Below, piece by piece: positions 7,069-15,600 of a stretch of 21,689 nt of DNA. The DNA comes from an uncultured Lachnospiraceae bacterium. GTDB taxonomy: Bacteria > Bacillota > Clostridia > Lachnospirales > Lachnospiraceae. Positions within the stretch are counted from its first letter, which is position 1; each line of letters begins with the position of its first letter. A model generated the notes under the pieces. It had not been told where the DNA came from. It ran no database searches and saw only the letters and a list, made by a program, of their open reading frames with translations. The position numbers and the translations under genes were made by a program. Location: contig CAJUTD010000055.1 in the NCBI GenBank assembly GCA_910589635.1, positions 1 to 21,689 on the forward strand. The letters are read 5' to 3'.

Positions 7069-7806
7069 CTAATTAATTGCGATAGCCTGCTCCATCTTCT
7101 CCACAATAGGACCCAGTTTTTTCTGTTGTGCATCATCACACGCATCAAATAATTTCTGTCTTATCTCCTGCAAATCTTCCGTCTGTACAGAACCGTCCAG
7201 CAATCGCGAAATCAAGTCTGCCTCATAAGCAAACAAAAGCTGCCTTTCCCGGCGGGGTAACAATATCTTAATGTTCTTAGCATACACGCGAAACAATGTT
7301 TGTAAAAATACCGCCGTCTCTTCCCGCTCTGATTTATCTTCCAAAGCAGCCTTCTTTAAAGCTATAAGGCTCTCCTGCCCATTTTTGAGCTTCTGCTCTA
7401 AAATCAATCTTTTCTGTGTCTCCTTCTGCTGCATATCGTAATGCTCAAATGCATACATGATAGCCGTATAGATTTCACCGCCAAAATCTGCGGTATTTTC
7501 AAAAATGCGGAATACCCGGCGCTCATTCACCAAAAGCTTGAGATGCGCCAACTCAAGCCTCCTGGTATATACAATACAAACAGTCTGCGGATAAACCTTG
7601 TTCAGATAGGCAATCAGCTTGGAACCGTCAACCTGCGTGAGGTCCATACCGGTTATCATTACTTTATACTGCCTCCTTTTCAGGAAAGCAACTGCATCCC
7701 GCCCATTGTCCGCCGTGTCGATAGCAAAATCATATTCACGCATGACATCTACAAACTGTCGGATAATATCACGATTCTGATTTACAAATAGCAGATTATT
7801 TTCCAT
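7069..7806 (-). CDS. Degenerate receiver-domain protein with coiled coil and unknown C-terminal domain
   Basis: 245 residues. Residues 1-120 have the alternating pattern of a CheY-like receiver, but the active site is lost. The acidic pair is N9-Q10, the phosphoacceptor position in VMITGMD is G53 (an Asp remains two residues later), and the beta-5 lysine is N104. T81 is kept. A predicted coiled coil (about 122-160) leads to a helical C-terminus with no DNA-binding or ANTAR pattern I can recognise. It cannot be a classical phospho-switch and may act as a protein-binding module. It follows the amtB-glnK fusion by 120 bases on the same strand with no clear terminator between, so a link to nitrogen sensing is plausible but unproven. 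The start at 7806 has AGGAGAG 5 bases upstream. Confidence 0.7.
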   Translation of the reverse strand: MENNLLFVNQNRDIIRQFVDVMREYDFAIDTADNGRDAVAFLKRRQYKVMITGMDLTQVDGSKLIAYLNKVYPQTVCIVYTRRLELAHLKLLVNERRVFRIFENTADFGGEIYTAIMYAFEHYDMQQKETQKRLILEQKLKNGQESLIALKKAALEDKSEREETAVFLQTLFRVYAKNIKILLPRRERQLLFAYEADLISRLLDGSVQTEDLQEIRQKLFDACDDAQQKKLGPIVEKMEQAIAIN

Positions 7807-7814
7807 TCTTTCTC

Positions 7815-7866
7815 TCCTCTGGGGATATCATCTGTTCCATAACTTTATTATAATCTCCCCAGAGGA
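7815..7866 (-). promoter_or_regulatory. Long inverted repeat in the leader of the receiver-like gene
   Basis: 11-bp arms (TCCTCTGGGGA and TCCCCAGAGGA) are perfect inverted copies spaced by 30 bases. On the minus strand the second arm overlaps the AGGAGAG ribosome site of the gene at 7806. A TATAAT lies between the arms on the same strand. No T tract follows, so it is not a terminator; it could be an operator or an RNA hairpin masking the ribosome site. Confidence 0.5.
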
Positions 7867-7926
7867 AAAAATCCAGTTGATTCTGTGAAAAGTTACAACA
7901 CCTTTGCAAATATTGCTGGCTATACT

Positions 7927-9675
7927 TTACTCCACATCCAGCAATGCTGCCATATCTTCCTCGCCGGTACGTATTTTAACGACTTTAGCAACCTCGTATA
8001 CAAAAATCTTGCCATCGCCGATGTGCCCGGTATAAAGTGTTTTTCTTGCCGTCTCAATTACTTTTTCCAAAGGAATGTTTCCACCGATAATTTCCAGCTT
8101 CACCTTAGGCAGCAACGTGGCGTCCATCTCTACGCCGCGGTATTTCTCGCCGGCCCCTCTCTGGATGCCGCAGCCCATCACCTGTGTGACAGTCATACCG
8201 GTGACGCCCAACTCGTTCATGGCCTTCCTCAACTTGTCGTAGCGCGATAGTTTTGCCACGACGACCACTTTGTACATACCTGTCGTTTCTTTCGGAAGAA
8301 CAGAGACAACTTTGACAGAGGCATTTTTCTGCGCCTCAGATGCACTCTCATATTCCGAGATACCCAAATCCGTATTTTCATTTATATCCATCGTCATGGT
8401 GTTGGATACATCCATGATACTGAATCCTGAATACGCAGAGGCAAGACCATGCTCTGTGGCGTCCAGCCCGATAATTTCCTCTTCCTCTGTCACACGCAGC
8501 CCAACCGTCGCTTTAATCACCACAAAGGTAATCGTAATACAGACAGCCGCCCACGCCCCTACCGTAACAACGCCTAAGAGCTGGAGACCCAGTTGTTCAA
8601 AACCACCGCCATAAAACAATCCGTCAATCTCACTTCCTGGCGCCGAAGAAGTTGCAAAAAGCCCTACTGCAATCGTGCCCCAGATACCATTCATCATATG
8701 CACTGCGACAGCCCCCACCGGATCGTCAACATGAAGCTTGTAATCTAAGAGCCAAACGCCAAACACCACCAACAGTCCGGCCACCGCGCCAATGACAATA
8801 GCGCCAAGGCCATCCGTCACATCACAGGGCGCAGTAATTGCCACCAAGCCCGCCAGAGATGCGTTTAAGCACATGGAAACATCCGGTTTCCCAAATTTAA
8901 CCCATGTAAATATCATACACACTACCGTTGCGACTGCCGGAGCAATCGTAGTCGTTAAAAAGATAGAACCTAACTGCGGAATCGTAGTGGCAGCCGCACC
9001 GTTAAACCCATACCATCCAAACCATAGAATAAAGCATCCCAAACATCCGAGGGGAAGATTATGCCCTGGAAATGCATTGACTTTTGTTATTTTTCCCGCT
9101 TTGTCCTTGCTAAACTTACCAATACGGGGACCTAAAATAGCTGCACCAATCAGAGCAGAAATTCCGCCAACCATATGAATTGCACAGGAACCTGCAAAAT
9201 CGTGGAACCCGAGCTGTGACAGCCAGCCGCCGCCCCAAATCCAATGTGCCTCAATTGGGTAAATCAGGGCAGAGATTACACCCGAATAAATACAGTAGGA
9301 CAAGAACTTTGTCCGTTCCGCCATAGCTCCTGACACGATAGTCGCCGTTGTCGCGCAGAATACCAGGTTAAAAACAAAATTTGAAAAATCAAAGTCCGTA
9401 TAAGCGGTAAAAATATCAAATCCTGGTTTTCCAATCAATCCTATCACGTCTTCCCCAAGAAGAAGGGAAAAGCCAATCAGGATAAATACGACGGTGCCTA
9501 TGCAGAAGTCCATCAGGTTCTTCATTAAAATATTTCCCGAGTTTTTTGCTCTCGTAAATCCTGCCTCCACCATGGCAAATCCCGCCTGCATCCAGAATAC
9601 CAATGCCGCACCTATCAAAAACCAGATGCCAAAGGTATGCTCGCTCACTAAGCTAATAATTGATTCTTGTGTCAT
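7927..9675 (-). CDS. amtB: Ammonium transporter fused to a C-terminal P-II regulator (AmtB-GlnK fusion)
   Basis: 582 residues. Residues 1 to about 410 form an Amt/MEP channel of eleven membrane segments. The twin histidines of the pore are visible in HDFAGSCAIHMVGG and VAVHMMNGIWGT, with the conserved Asp of DFAGS. After a linker, residues 468-582 are a complete P-II signal protein: the VTGMTVTQVMGCG strand, a T-loop with tyrosine 512 in EKYRGVEMD, then PKVKLEII, and the TGHIGDGKIFV and KIRTGEED nucleotide/2-oxoglutarate-site motifs. Free GlnK normally plugs the AmtB pore through its T-loop; here regulator and channel are one chain. I start at ATG 9675, with GGGAGG 7 bases upstream; in-frame extension to 9756 adds an implausible N-terminus. 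A leader terminator (9745-9798) suggests attenuation. Upstream is type III glnA on the same strand. Confidence 0.95.
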   Translation of the reverse strand: MTQESIISLVSEHTFGIWFLIGAALVFWMQAGFAMVEAGFTRAKNSGNILMKNLMDFCIGTVVFILIGFSLLLGEDVIGLIGKPGFDIFTAYTDFDFSNFVFNLVFCATTATIVSGAMAERTKFLSYCIYSGVISALIYPIEAHWIWGGGWLSQLGFHDFAGSCAIHMVGGISALIGAAILGPRIGKFSKDKAGKITKVNAFPGHNLPLGCLGCFILWFGWYGFNGAAATTIPQLGSIFLTTTIAPAVATVVCMIFTWVKFGKPDVSMCLNASLAGLVAITAPCDVTDGLGAIVIGAVAGLLVVFGVWLLDYKLHVDDPVGAVAVHMMNGIWGTIAVGLFATSSAPGSEIDGLFYGGGFEQLGLQLLGVVTVGAWAAVCITITFVVIKATVGLRVTEEEEIIGLDATEHGLASAYSGFSIMDVSNTMTMDINENTDLGISEYESASEAQKNASVKVVSVLPKETTGMYKVVVVAKLSRYDKLRKAMNELGVTGMTVTQVMGCGIQRGAGEKYRGVEMDATLLPKVKLEIIGGNIPLEKVIETARKTLYTGHIGDGKIFVYEVAKVVKIRTGEEDMAALLDVE

Positions 9676-9744
9676 AGTAATTCCTCCCTTTTTATTGGCA
9701 GACGCTTTTACGCTTTTGCATAACAAGGTCTTGCCTAATTGAAT

Positions 9745-9798
9745 AAAAAAAGACACTTTCCCCGTATTCCACAGCTTTGTGGTCTCGTTGAAAGTGCC
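9745..9798 (-). terminator. Terminator-like attenuator in the amtB leader, with internal hexaloop hairpin
   Basis: Arms GGCACTTTC (9790-9798) and GAAAGTGTC (9752-9760) pair over 9 bp and are followed by seven T (9745-9751), 70 bases before the amtB start. Inside the loop is a smaller hairpin, CCAC-AAAGCT-GTGG (9769-9782), whose six-base loop has A1 and G4. Being upstream of the gene, it must be overcome for expression. Confidence 0.65.
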
Positions 9799-9858
9799 AT
9801 TTTTCCGTTGTTCACAATTTATTCATTTTTGGTTCAAAAAAGTTTCATTTTAGCAACA

Positions 9859-9886
9859 TGGAAATTTCATTTCTTTTGCATATAAT
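9859..9886 (+). promoter_or_regulatory. Plus-strand promoter candidate in the glnA-amtB spacer
   Basis: -35 TGGAAA (9859-9864), a 16-nt spacer and a perfect -10 TATAAT (9881-9886). It would start a rightward RNA near 9893 with no coding gene ahead; two terminator-like hairpins follow. The minus strand is also AT-rich here (TATATTATAT) and may hold the amtB promoter. Confidence 0.35.
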
Positions 9887-9944
9887 ATAACCATACCAAA
9901 CGAAATTAAGTAAACCATTATTTGAATAAACTTTTTCATAATAA

Positions 9945-9972
9945 ATGCCAGAAGGTGGAAGCTTTCTGGCAT
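9945..9972 (-). terminator. Hairpin terminator downstream of glnA, also strong on the plus strand
   Basis: An 11-12 bp stem (ATGCCAGAA... / ...TTCTGGCAT) with a GGAA loop. On the minus strand it is followed by TTATTATG, and on the plus strand by CCTCCCTTTTT. It is the first good stop for glnA transcripts, 260 bases past the stop codon. Confidence 0.6.
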
Positions 9973-9991
9973 CCTCCCTTTTTAAGATGAA

Positions 9992-10026
9992 CCGGAAGGA
10001 GACGATAGCTCCTCTCCGGCTTTTTT
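9992..10026 (+). terminator. Plus-strand intrinsic terminator-like hairpin
   Basis: CCGGA and AGGAG pair with CTCCT and TCCGG (one bulged base) around a 7-base loop, followed by C and six T (10021-10026). Orientation fits a rightward transcript, not glnA. Confidence 0.5.
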
Positions 10027-10231
10027 AACCTCTTTGGCTCCGATACGAGGCATCAGGGCTCTCCCCAACTTCGTTGGGTCCCTCCTTAGGTCAAAGTACT
10101 TCTTTGGCTCCGACAGGAGACCTAAGGCATCCTCCCACTTCATTTTAATCCTTCGGCTACGATTAGAGGCATCAGGGCTCCTCCCACTGCGTGGGTCCCT
10201 CCTCATGCCATTTGGTCCCTCCTTAGGTCAA
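10027..10231. repeat. Degenerate repeat cluster between glnA and its terminator
   Basis: Several short blocks recur: TCTTTGGCTCCGA at 10031-10043 and 10101-10113 (70 bases apart) with a variant CCTTCGGCTACGA at 10150-10162; GAGGCATCAGGGCTC at 10047-10061 and 10166-10180; CCCTCCTTAGGTCAA at 10080-10094 and 10217-10231; and GGGTCCCTCC three times. Small dyads such as CCCAACTTCGTTGGG and CCCACTGCGTGGG lie within it. The minus-strand reading frame through it (9982-10206) is arginine-rich and repeats RRDP...GR...; it has no usable ribosome site and I do not call it a gene. The whole 557-base glnA-amtB spacer thus holds this cluster, two hairpins and the amtB leader. Confidence 0.7.
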
Positions 10232-10232
10232 G

Positions 10233-12347
10233 TTAAACCTCAAAAATCAAGTCTCCATAAGACGGCATCGGCCACATATCCTTGTCGACAATCATTTCCA
10301 ATTTATCCACCGGAGCTCTGAGCGCTTCCATCGCTGTCTTTACTTCATCGCGGAAGTAGACTGCCTGGGCTCTTCCCTCTTCCATTGTACCAGCCTGAGC
10401 CGTAACATCACTTAATTTCACAAGTGCGCCCTTCGTCTCCGACAGCAACGCGGAAACCTCTTTCAGCAAATCCGCCTGCGTGCTGATATCTACATCACCC
10501 GCTGCTTTGACTGCATTGATAGAATTCGCAAGCGCAGTCGTGTATTTAATGACCGCCGGGATAATCTGCTTGCCTGCCATGTCAATCATCGTGCGCGCTT
10601 CAATATTGAGGGCTTTTGAATAGTTTTCATAGAGAATTTCACCCCTGGATGCCAACTCAGCCTCAGTAAATACATTAAATTTCTCAAATAATGCAATTGC
10701 TTTTTCCGTCGTCAACGCTGGAACAGCATCAACCATATTCTTGATGTTGGGAAGCCCGCGGCGTTCTGCCTCCGCAATCCACTCGTCGGAATAACCGTTT
10801 CCGTTAAAAACAATTCTCTGGTGTGCAGACGCCTGCTCTTTAATCAAGTCATGTACGGCTTCCTCAAAATTTTCCGCTTTTTCCAAAATATCACAAGCAT
10901 CGGAAAACGCCTCTGCAACAATGGCATTCAATACAACGTTTGGCGGCGCAATGGAATCATTGGAGCCAACCATACGGAACTCGAATTTATTTCCGGTAAA
11001 TGCAAACGGCGACGTACGGTTGCGGTCTGTCGCATCCGTCATGAAGTCCGGCAATGATTTTACACCAGTTTGAAGCACTTGCCCTTTCAGGCTTCTGGTC
11101 GCCTCGCCGGTACTAATCAACTGTGCCATCACATCTTGAAGCTGCTCTCCTAAGAAAATAGAGATAATAGCGGGCGGGGCTTCATTTGCACCTAACCTGT
11201 GGTCATTTCCCGCATCAGCCGCAGATTCACGGAGCAAGTCTGCATGTTTATCTACTGCCTTTAAGATACAGGTCAGTACCAATAAGAACTGAATATTCTC
11301 ATGCGGCGTCTTGCCAGGGTCTAACATATTAATACCATCATCGGTAGTGAGAGACCAGTTGTTATGTTTACCGGAACCATTCACCCCTGCAAACGGCTTC
11401 TCATGGAGCAGACAGCGCAGCCCATGGCGACCAGCTACCTTCTTTAACGTCTCCATCACCAACTGGTTATGGTCTACTGCAATGTTCACCTCAGCATAGA
11501 TGGGGGCAAGCTCATGTTGTGCCGGTGCAACCTCGTTATGCTGTGTCTTAGCACTGACGCCGAGCTTCCATAATTCCCTGTTCACATCCTTCATATATGC
11601 AGCTATACGCTCCCGAATGGCTCCGAAATAGTGATCGTCCATCTCCTGTCCCTTGGGAGGCATCGCCCCAAACAAAGTACGCCCGGTAAAAATCAAATCT
11701 TTTCTCTTTAAATATTTCTGGCGGTCAACCAGGAAATATTCCTGCTCCGCTCCCACAGAAGGCGTTACCCTCTTTGACGTCGTGTTTCCAAACAGACGAA
11801 GCAGACGCAGGGATTGCTGGTTGACTGCCTCCATGGAACGCAGAAGCGGCGTTTTCTGGTCGAGAGCTTCTCCCGTGTAGGAACAGAATGCCGTAGGAAT
11901 ACAGAGCGTTGCCCCTGCTGCATCCTGGCGGACAAATGCCGGCGATGTACAGTCCCATGCCGTATATCCTCTTGCCTCAAAAGTTGCCCTAAGGCCGCCG
12001 GAGGGGAAGGAAGATGCATCCGGCTCGCCTTTAATCAACTCTTTCCCAGAGAAACTCATCAGTACCTTGCCGTTGGGCATGGGCGCTGTGATGAAGGAAT
12101 CATGCTTTTCTGCGGTCACACCGGTCAGCGGTTGGAACCAGTGAGTGTAATGGGTGGCTCCTTTTTCAATCGCCCATTCTTTCATTTCATGTGCGACTAC
12201 ATCCGCAGTCTCCAGATCCATTTCCCGGTCTTCTTGAATTACTTCTTTTAACTTTTTGTAAACCTTCTTGGGTAAACGTTCCTGCATGACTGCATCGTTA
12301 AATACGTTTTCCCCGAAAATCTCGGATACATTGATAAAATCACTCAT
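10233..12347 (-). CDS. glnN: Type III glutamine synthetase (GSIII)
   Basis: 704 residues, the usual length of GSIII, far longer than GSI. It joins ammonia to glutamate using ATP. The GSIII N-terminal domain (FGENVFND..., THWFQPLTG, FPSGGLRATFEARGY) is followed by the catalytic core: VGAEQEYFLVD at about 198-208, NEVAPAQHE at 271-279 and NGSGKHNNWS at 323-332 (the ATP/glutamate site), then the GSIII-specific C-terminal helical region. AAAGGATG lies about 8 bases before the ATG. The promoter is at 12508-12536 and a leader hairpin at 12450-12480 suggests attenuation. Its neighbour amtB-glnK on the same strand provides ammonium and 2-oxoglutarate/energy sensing. Confidence 0.96.
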   Translation of the reverse strand: MSDFINVSEIFGENVFNDAVMQERLPKKVYKKLKEVIQEDREMDLETADVVAHEMKEWAIEKGATHYTHWFQPLTGVTAEKHDSFITAPMPNGKVLMSFSGKELIKGEPDASSFPSGGLRATFEARGYTAWDCTSPAFVRQDAAGATLCIPTAFCSYTGEALDQKTPLLRSMEAVNQQSLRLLRLFGNTTSKRVTPSVGAEQEYFLVDRQKYLKRKDLIFTGRTLFGAMPPKGQEMDDHYFGAIRERIAAYMKDVNRELWKLGVSAKTQHNEVAPAQHELAPIYAEVNIAVDHNQLVMETLKKVAGRHGLRCLLHEKPFAGVNGSGKHNNWSLTTDDGINMLDPGKTPHENIQFLLVLTCILKAVDKHADLLRESAADAGNDHRLGANEAPPAIISIFLGEQLQDVMAQLISTGEATRSLKGQVLQTGVKSLPDFMTDATDRNRTSPFAFTGNKFEFRMVGSNDSIAPPNVVLNAIVAEAFSDACDILEKAENFEEAVHDLIKEQASAHQRIVFNGNGYSDEWIAEAERRGLPNIKNMVDAVPALTTEKAIALFEKFNVFTEAELASRGEILYENYSKALNIEARTMIDMAGKQIIPAVIKYTTALANSINAVKAAGDVDISTQADLLKEVSALLSETKGALVKLSDVTAQAGTMEEGRAQAVYFRDEVKTAMEALRAPVDKLEMIVDKDMWPMPSYGDLIFEV

Positions 12348-12412
12348 CTCTTTTCATCCTTTCCCTTTTCATATCTATGTGCTGGTTACCTGAAAACAAA
12401 ATGCGCATACAT

Positions 12413-12448
12413 GCTTATATCATGAAATAAATTTCCTGTGATATAAGC
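12413..12448 (-). promoter_or_regulatory. Second hairpin in the glnA leader
   Basis: A perfect 10-bp stem, GCTTATATCA / TGATATAAGC, with an inner GAAAT/ATTTC pairing. It lies between the attenuator hairpin and the ribosome site. No T tract follows it. It could be part of a leader RNA fold or a binding site. Confidence 0.5.
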
Positions 12449-12449
12449 G

Positions 12450-12486
12450 AAAAGGGCATTCCAATCCTCTTGGAACACCCTTGTTC
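12450..12486 (-). terminator. Attenuator-like hairpin in the glnA leader with competing hexaloop hairpin
   Basis: GGGTGTTCC (12472-12480) pairs with GGAATGCCC (12454-12462) and is followed by TTTT, so it resembles a weak terminator. An alternative hairpin, GAAC-AAGGGT-GTTC (12473-12486), uses the same GGGTGTTC arm and so would prevent the terminator; its six-base loop has A1 and G4. Confidence 0.5.
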
Positions 12487-12507
12487 TTGCTTTCATATCT
12501 GCTAATT

Positions 12508-12536
12508 ACAATACTCTTTTTTTTACGAAATTGCAA
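12508..12536 (-). promoter_or_regulatory. Putative glnA promoter
   Basis: -35 TTGCAA (12531-12536), a 17-nt spacer and -10 TATTGT (12508-12513). The predicted start near 12501 gives a leader of about 150 bases. Confidence 0.5.
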
Positions 12537-12608
12537 TATAAAATTTATAAAAATTTAATTTTTTGCTATTTAGGATAAATTTGAAGTTTTTTTTAATTTT
12601 TTTTGTTA

Positions 12609-15600
12609 CTATTGCCAAACATCTTCTAAATTCCATTCCGCATCCTTGCTCTTTCCTATACTGTGATAATACAGTAGGAAGAAAAAGAGCGCCACGAATG
12701 TCAACAATTTCCGGACGGTTCCTCCTCTTTTTGCCCATCTAAGCAGCCTTGAAACCAGTTCCTCCTTTTCTTTTTCCGTTATGCCAGGGTTGTCGGGCGC
12801 AAAATACAGCAGCAGGTACAAAAACCCCGCAACCATTGCAAGCGTCGCATACACCTGTACATTTACAGAATCTCCTGTCTGCGGTTCGCTTCCTGACGGC
12901 GCTTGTGGCGCTTTTGGTACTTGTGGCTCTTTTGGTACTTTTGGCGCTTTTGGCGCTTGTGGCGCCTGAGGCTGATTCTCACTTGGCGTTTTCATTGGAG
13001 TCTTGACTGTATTTTTCTTGATATTTACTTCCGTCTGGCGCGTATTCGTATTTCCTGCATTGTCCACAGCGGTTACACACAAGACATGCCGGCCTGTACC
13101 GGAAACCTTTACGGCAAACTCATAGGCATTCACAATTTTCTCCTCAAATGCCAGCGCCGGCACAGAAATTTCTTTGCTTTTATCTAACTGGTATGTCACG
13201 GATGCTATACCGCCTGTGATTCGCTCTTCCCCATTCTCATCCACCTGATCCAAAACCTTCACATTTACATCAACTGCATGTGAGAATGTCTGCGACAGTT
13301 CCCCGTCTTTAGACGAGAATCCAATCTCCGGGGCATTGTCCTCAACAACAATTCCGCCTTCCCGTGCCGCAATCGTCTTCTCAGAAGATAAGTTACCGGC
13401 ATTGTCCGTACAGGTTAAGCTGATGTTTCCCTTAAAATCTTCTGATATTGTAATCTTTGCATATGTCCGCTCACCCTTCTGAAATAGCTGGATATTCCCA
13501 GCTGCAAACTCTCCCTGGCCCGGCGTCAAAACGCCATAGAACAATCGCTTGCGACTTTCAGGAATCTCAATGGTTCCGGCTACATCTTCTGCACCTGCTC
13601 CGGCTGTTCTTTCATGAGACTGCTGTAATACCCTGGCTTCCGCCTCTTCGTCCGGTTGCAGCAATACTAATCCATCCACTGCCGTTTTGTTAGGGTTATC
13701 TCCCATAAACGCTGATACCATATAATCTAACTGCTTTACCCCGCTCCCTTCCTCAAAAATGGGAACAGTTACAACAAGGCTCTTTTGGCTTATTATCCAA
13801 TCCAGGATATTTACATACCCCTGATTGAAGCTGAGCTCCTCCAATACCGGAGCTGTCTCATCCGCCCATTTTGCATAAAGCGTAACCTTTCGAGGCGCAC
13901 TTGCGTCTTTTACCGCCTTACTGAAATTCTTCTCTACCTGCAAATCAAAATCCCAGCCATTACCTTCCTGTCCCTGATTGTCCATGTACCAGCCTTTGAA
14001 ATGATATCCTCTCCTTGCAGGCTCATCCACTTTATTAACATATCCCCCATAAGGCACACGCTGGCTTTCCGGCGTCTCTCCCTCTGCCCCATTGAGGTCA
14101 AAGTCCACTTCATAAATATCCCTGTCATAATAAAGCTTTAATACCAGACTGCCATCTGACGCCACGATTCCTTCGCCTGCGCGCATCTCATGCGCTGTAT
14201 TCTCTGAAAATCCCGTATATGTCTTGGCTTGGGCTCTCACCTCATCTCCCGCGGCCGCTTTTGTTTCCTCTGTTGCATCCAGCCGGTAACTGCCATCCAG
14301 CTCCTGCTTGTAATGCTCTGTCCGATAGGCTGTTCCTGTAATGTCCCATCTGGCATAAAGCGTTTGAGACCCCATAATGCTAATCTCTTCTCCCTCTTGG
14401 TAAGTGTCACCTGTACCATCTGCCTCTGTGTTCCATCCTGCAAACACATAGCCGTCGCGGGATACCCCCTTGGCAACCTGGAATTCTGCCGGCTGATAAC
14501 TTACCTCATTATGTACATTTGCATAGCAGGATTTTGTCACAGGTTCTTGCCTGCCCATACCCCCGTTCATATCATAGGACAAAATGACGTCCTTGCCATA
14601 GATGCCATAATAGGAGGAATTCTGCGTTAAGACAAGCTCCTCCCCAGACTGAAAATCCGCTTGGAACTGATTCTCGTCCTCTGTCCAGCCTATCTTATCC
14701 CAGCCTTCCATATCTTTCAGTTCCGGGGCTTCTACTGTCTGCGTCCCCGCCTGGTTTACATTCGCCTGTTTCGTTTCCTTTTGCCCCGCGCCACCGGAAT
14801 AGAAATCAGCAGCCAGGCTGTCTGTAAAAACAGCATAAAGGTTAATGTCCTGCGTCATTTTACCCAGAGAATCGCCCGCCTGGTAGAGCTTCCCCGATCC
14901 ATCTTCATTCTTACTCCATCCAAGGAACGTGCGCCCCTCATATGTCAGAATATCCTTCCCCTGCGCATCCTTATGGGACTTCACTGTCGCCTCGTCTTCC
15001 TCAGAATATTGGTTATCATCTACAACATTTCCTGTCGCGCCATTGCTGATATAATATACAAAATATTTATATCCGGGATCGGTTTCCGTAAGCGTTACCT
15101 TTGTTCTGTCATCGCTCAATTTCGCGTACCAAGTCTTACCGGAATTGCTGATATCCACAAATTTGATTTTCTTCATATCCCTCTCATGAAGAAAGGAATA
15201 ACCATCCTTGCCTTCTGCAATCACATATCCCTCGACTGCTTTCACATAGAGGTTCACAGGATATGTCAGTGTAGTACTGATAAATATTTTTCTGGGCGTA
15301 CCGCTGTCCTGATCCAAATATATTCCGTCCACTCCAGACGCTTGCGTGCCGTCGCCACTGAACTTGGCATTCCCCGAGACCCTCAGTTCCGCCTGCCCAT
15401 CCTTTACGGAAGAATTAAAGATTCCGCCGCTGCCGCTATAATCTGATACCGCATCCTTATAATCACAATAATTTCCTGCAAAGATTCCACCAGTAATATT
15501 AGTAATTGTCCCCCGTTCCCAACAATGGTTGAGGCAACCTCCCTTATTGACGGCATAATTGTTAAGGAAACTTCCCCCATGGATACTCAGGGTTCCCATA

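Noticed and set aside
7069..7806. ANTAR antiterminator identity for the receiver-like protein
   Set aside because: The C-terminal helices do not show the ANTAR pattern (no conserved A-x-G-I-L-M type core), so I leave the output domain unassigned.
9780..9800. TGGCAC on the minus strand, half of a sigma-54 promoter, near a nitrogen gene
   Set aside because: The required TTGC element at the right spacing is absent, and the bases form the terminator stem.
9982..10206. 74-residue arginine-rich reading frame on the minus strand
   Set aside because: It arises from the repeat cluster, has internal self-similarity that follows the DNA repeats, and has no start with a proper spacing to a ribosome site of its own; repeats contain AGGAGG-like strings by composition.
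11814..12251. 145-residue cysteine/arginine-rich plus-strand reading frame
   Set aside because: Shadow of the glutamine synthetase N-terminal domain; no signals and unlikely composition.
14661..15446. 261-residue plus-strand reading frame
   Set aside because: It lies entirely opposite the surface protein gene, lacks a ribosome site, and its composition is that of a reverse-strand shadow.
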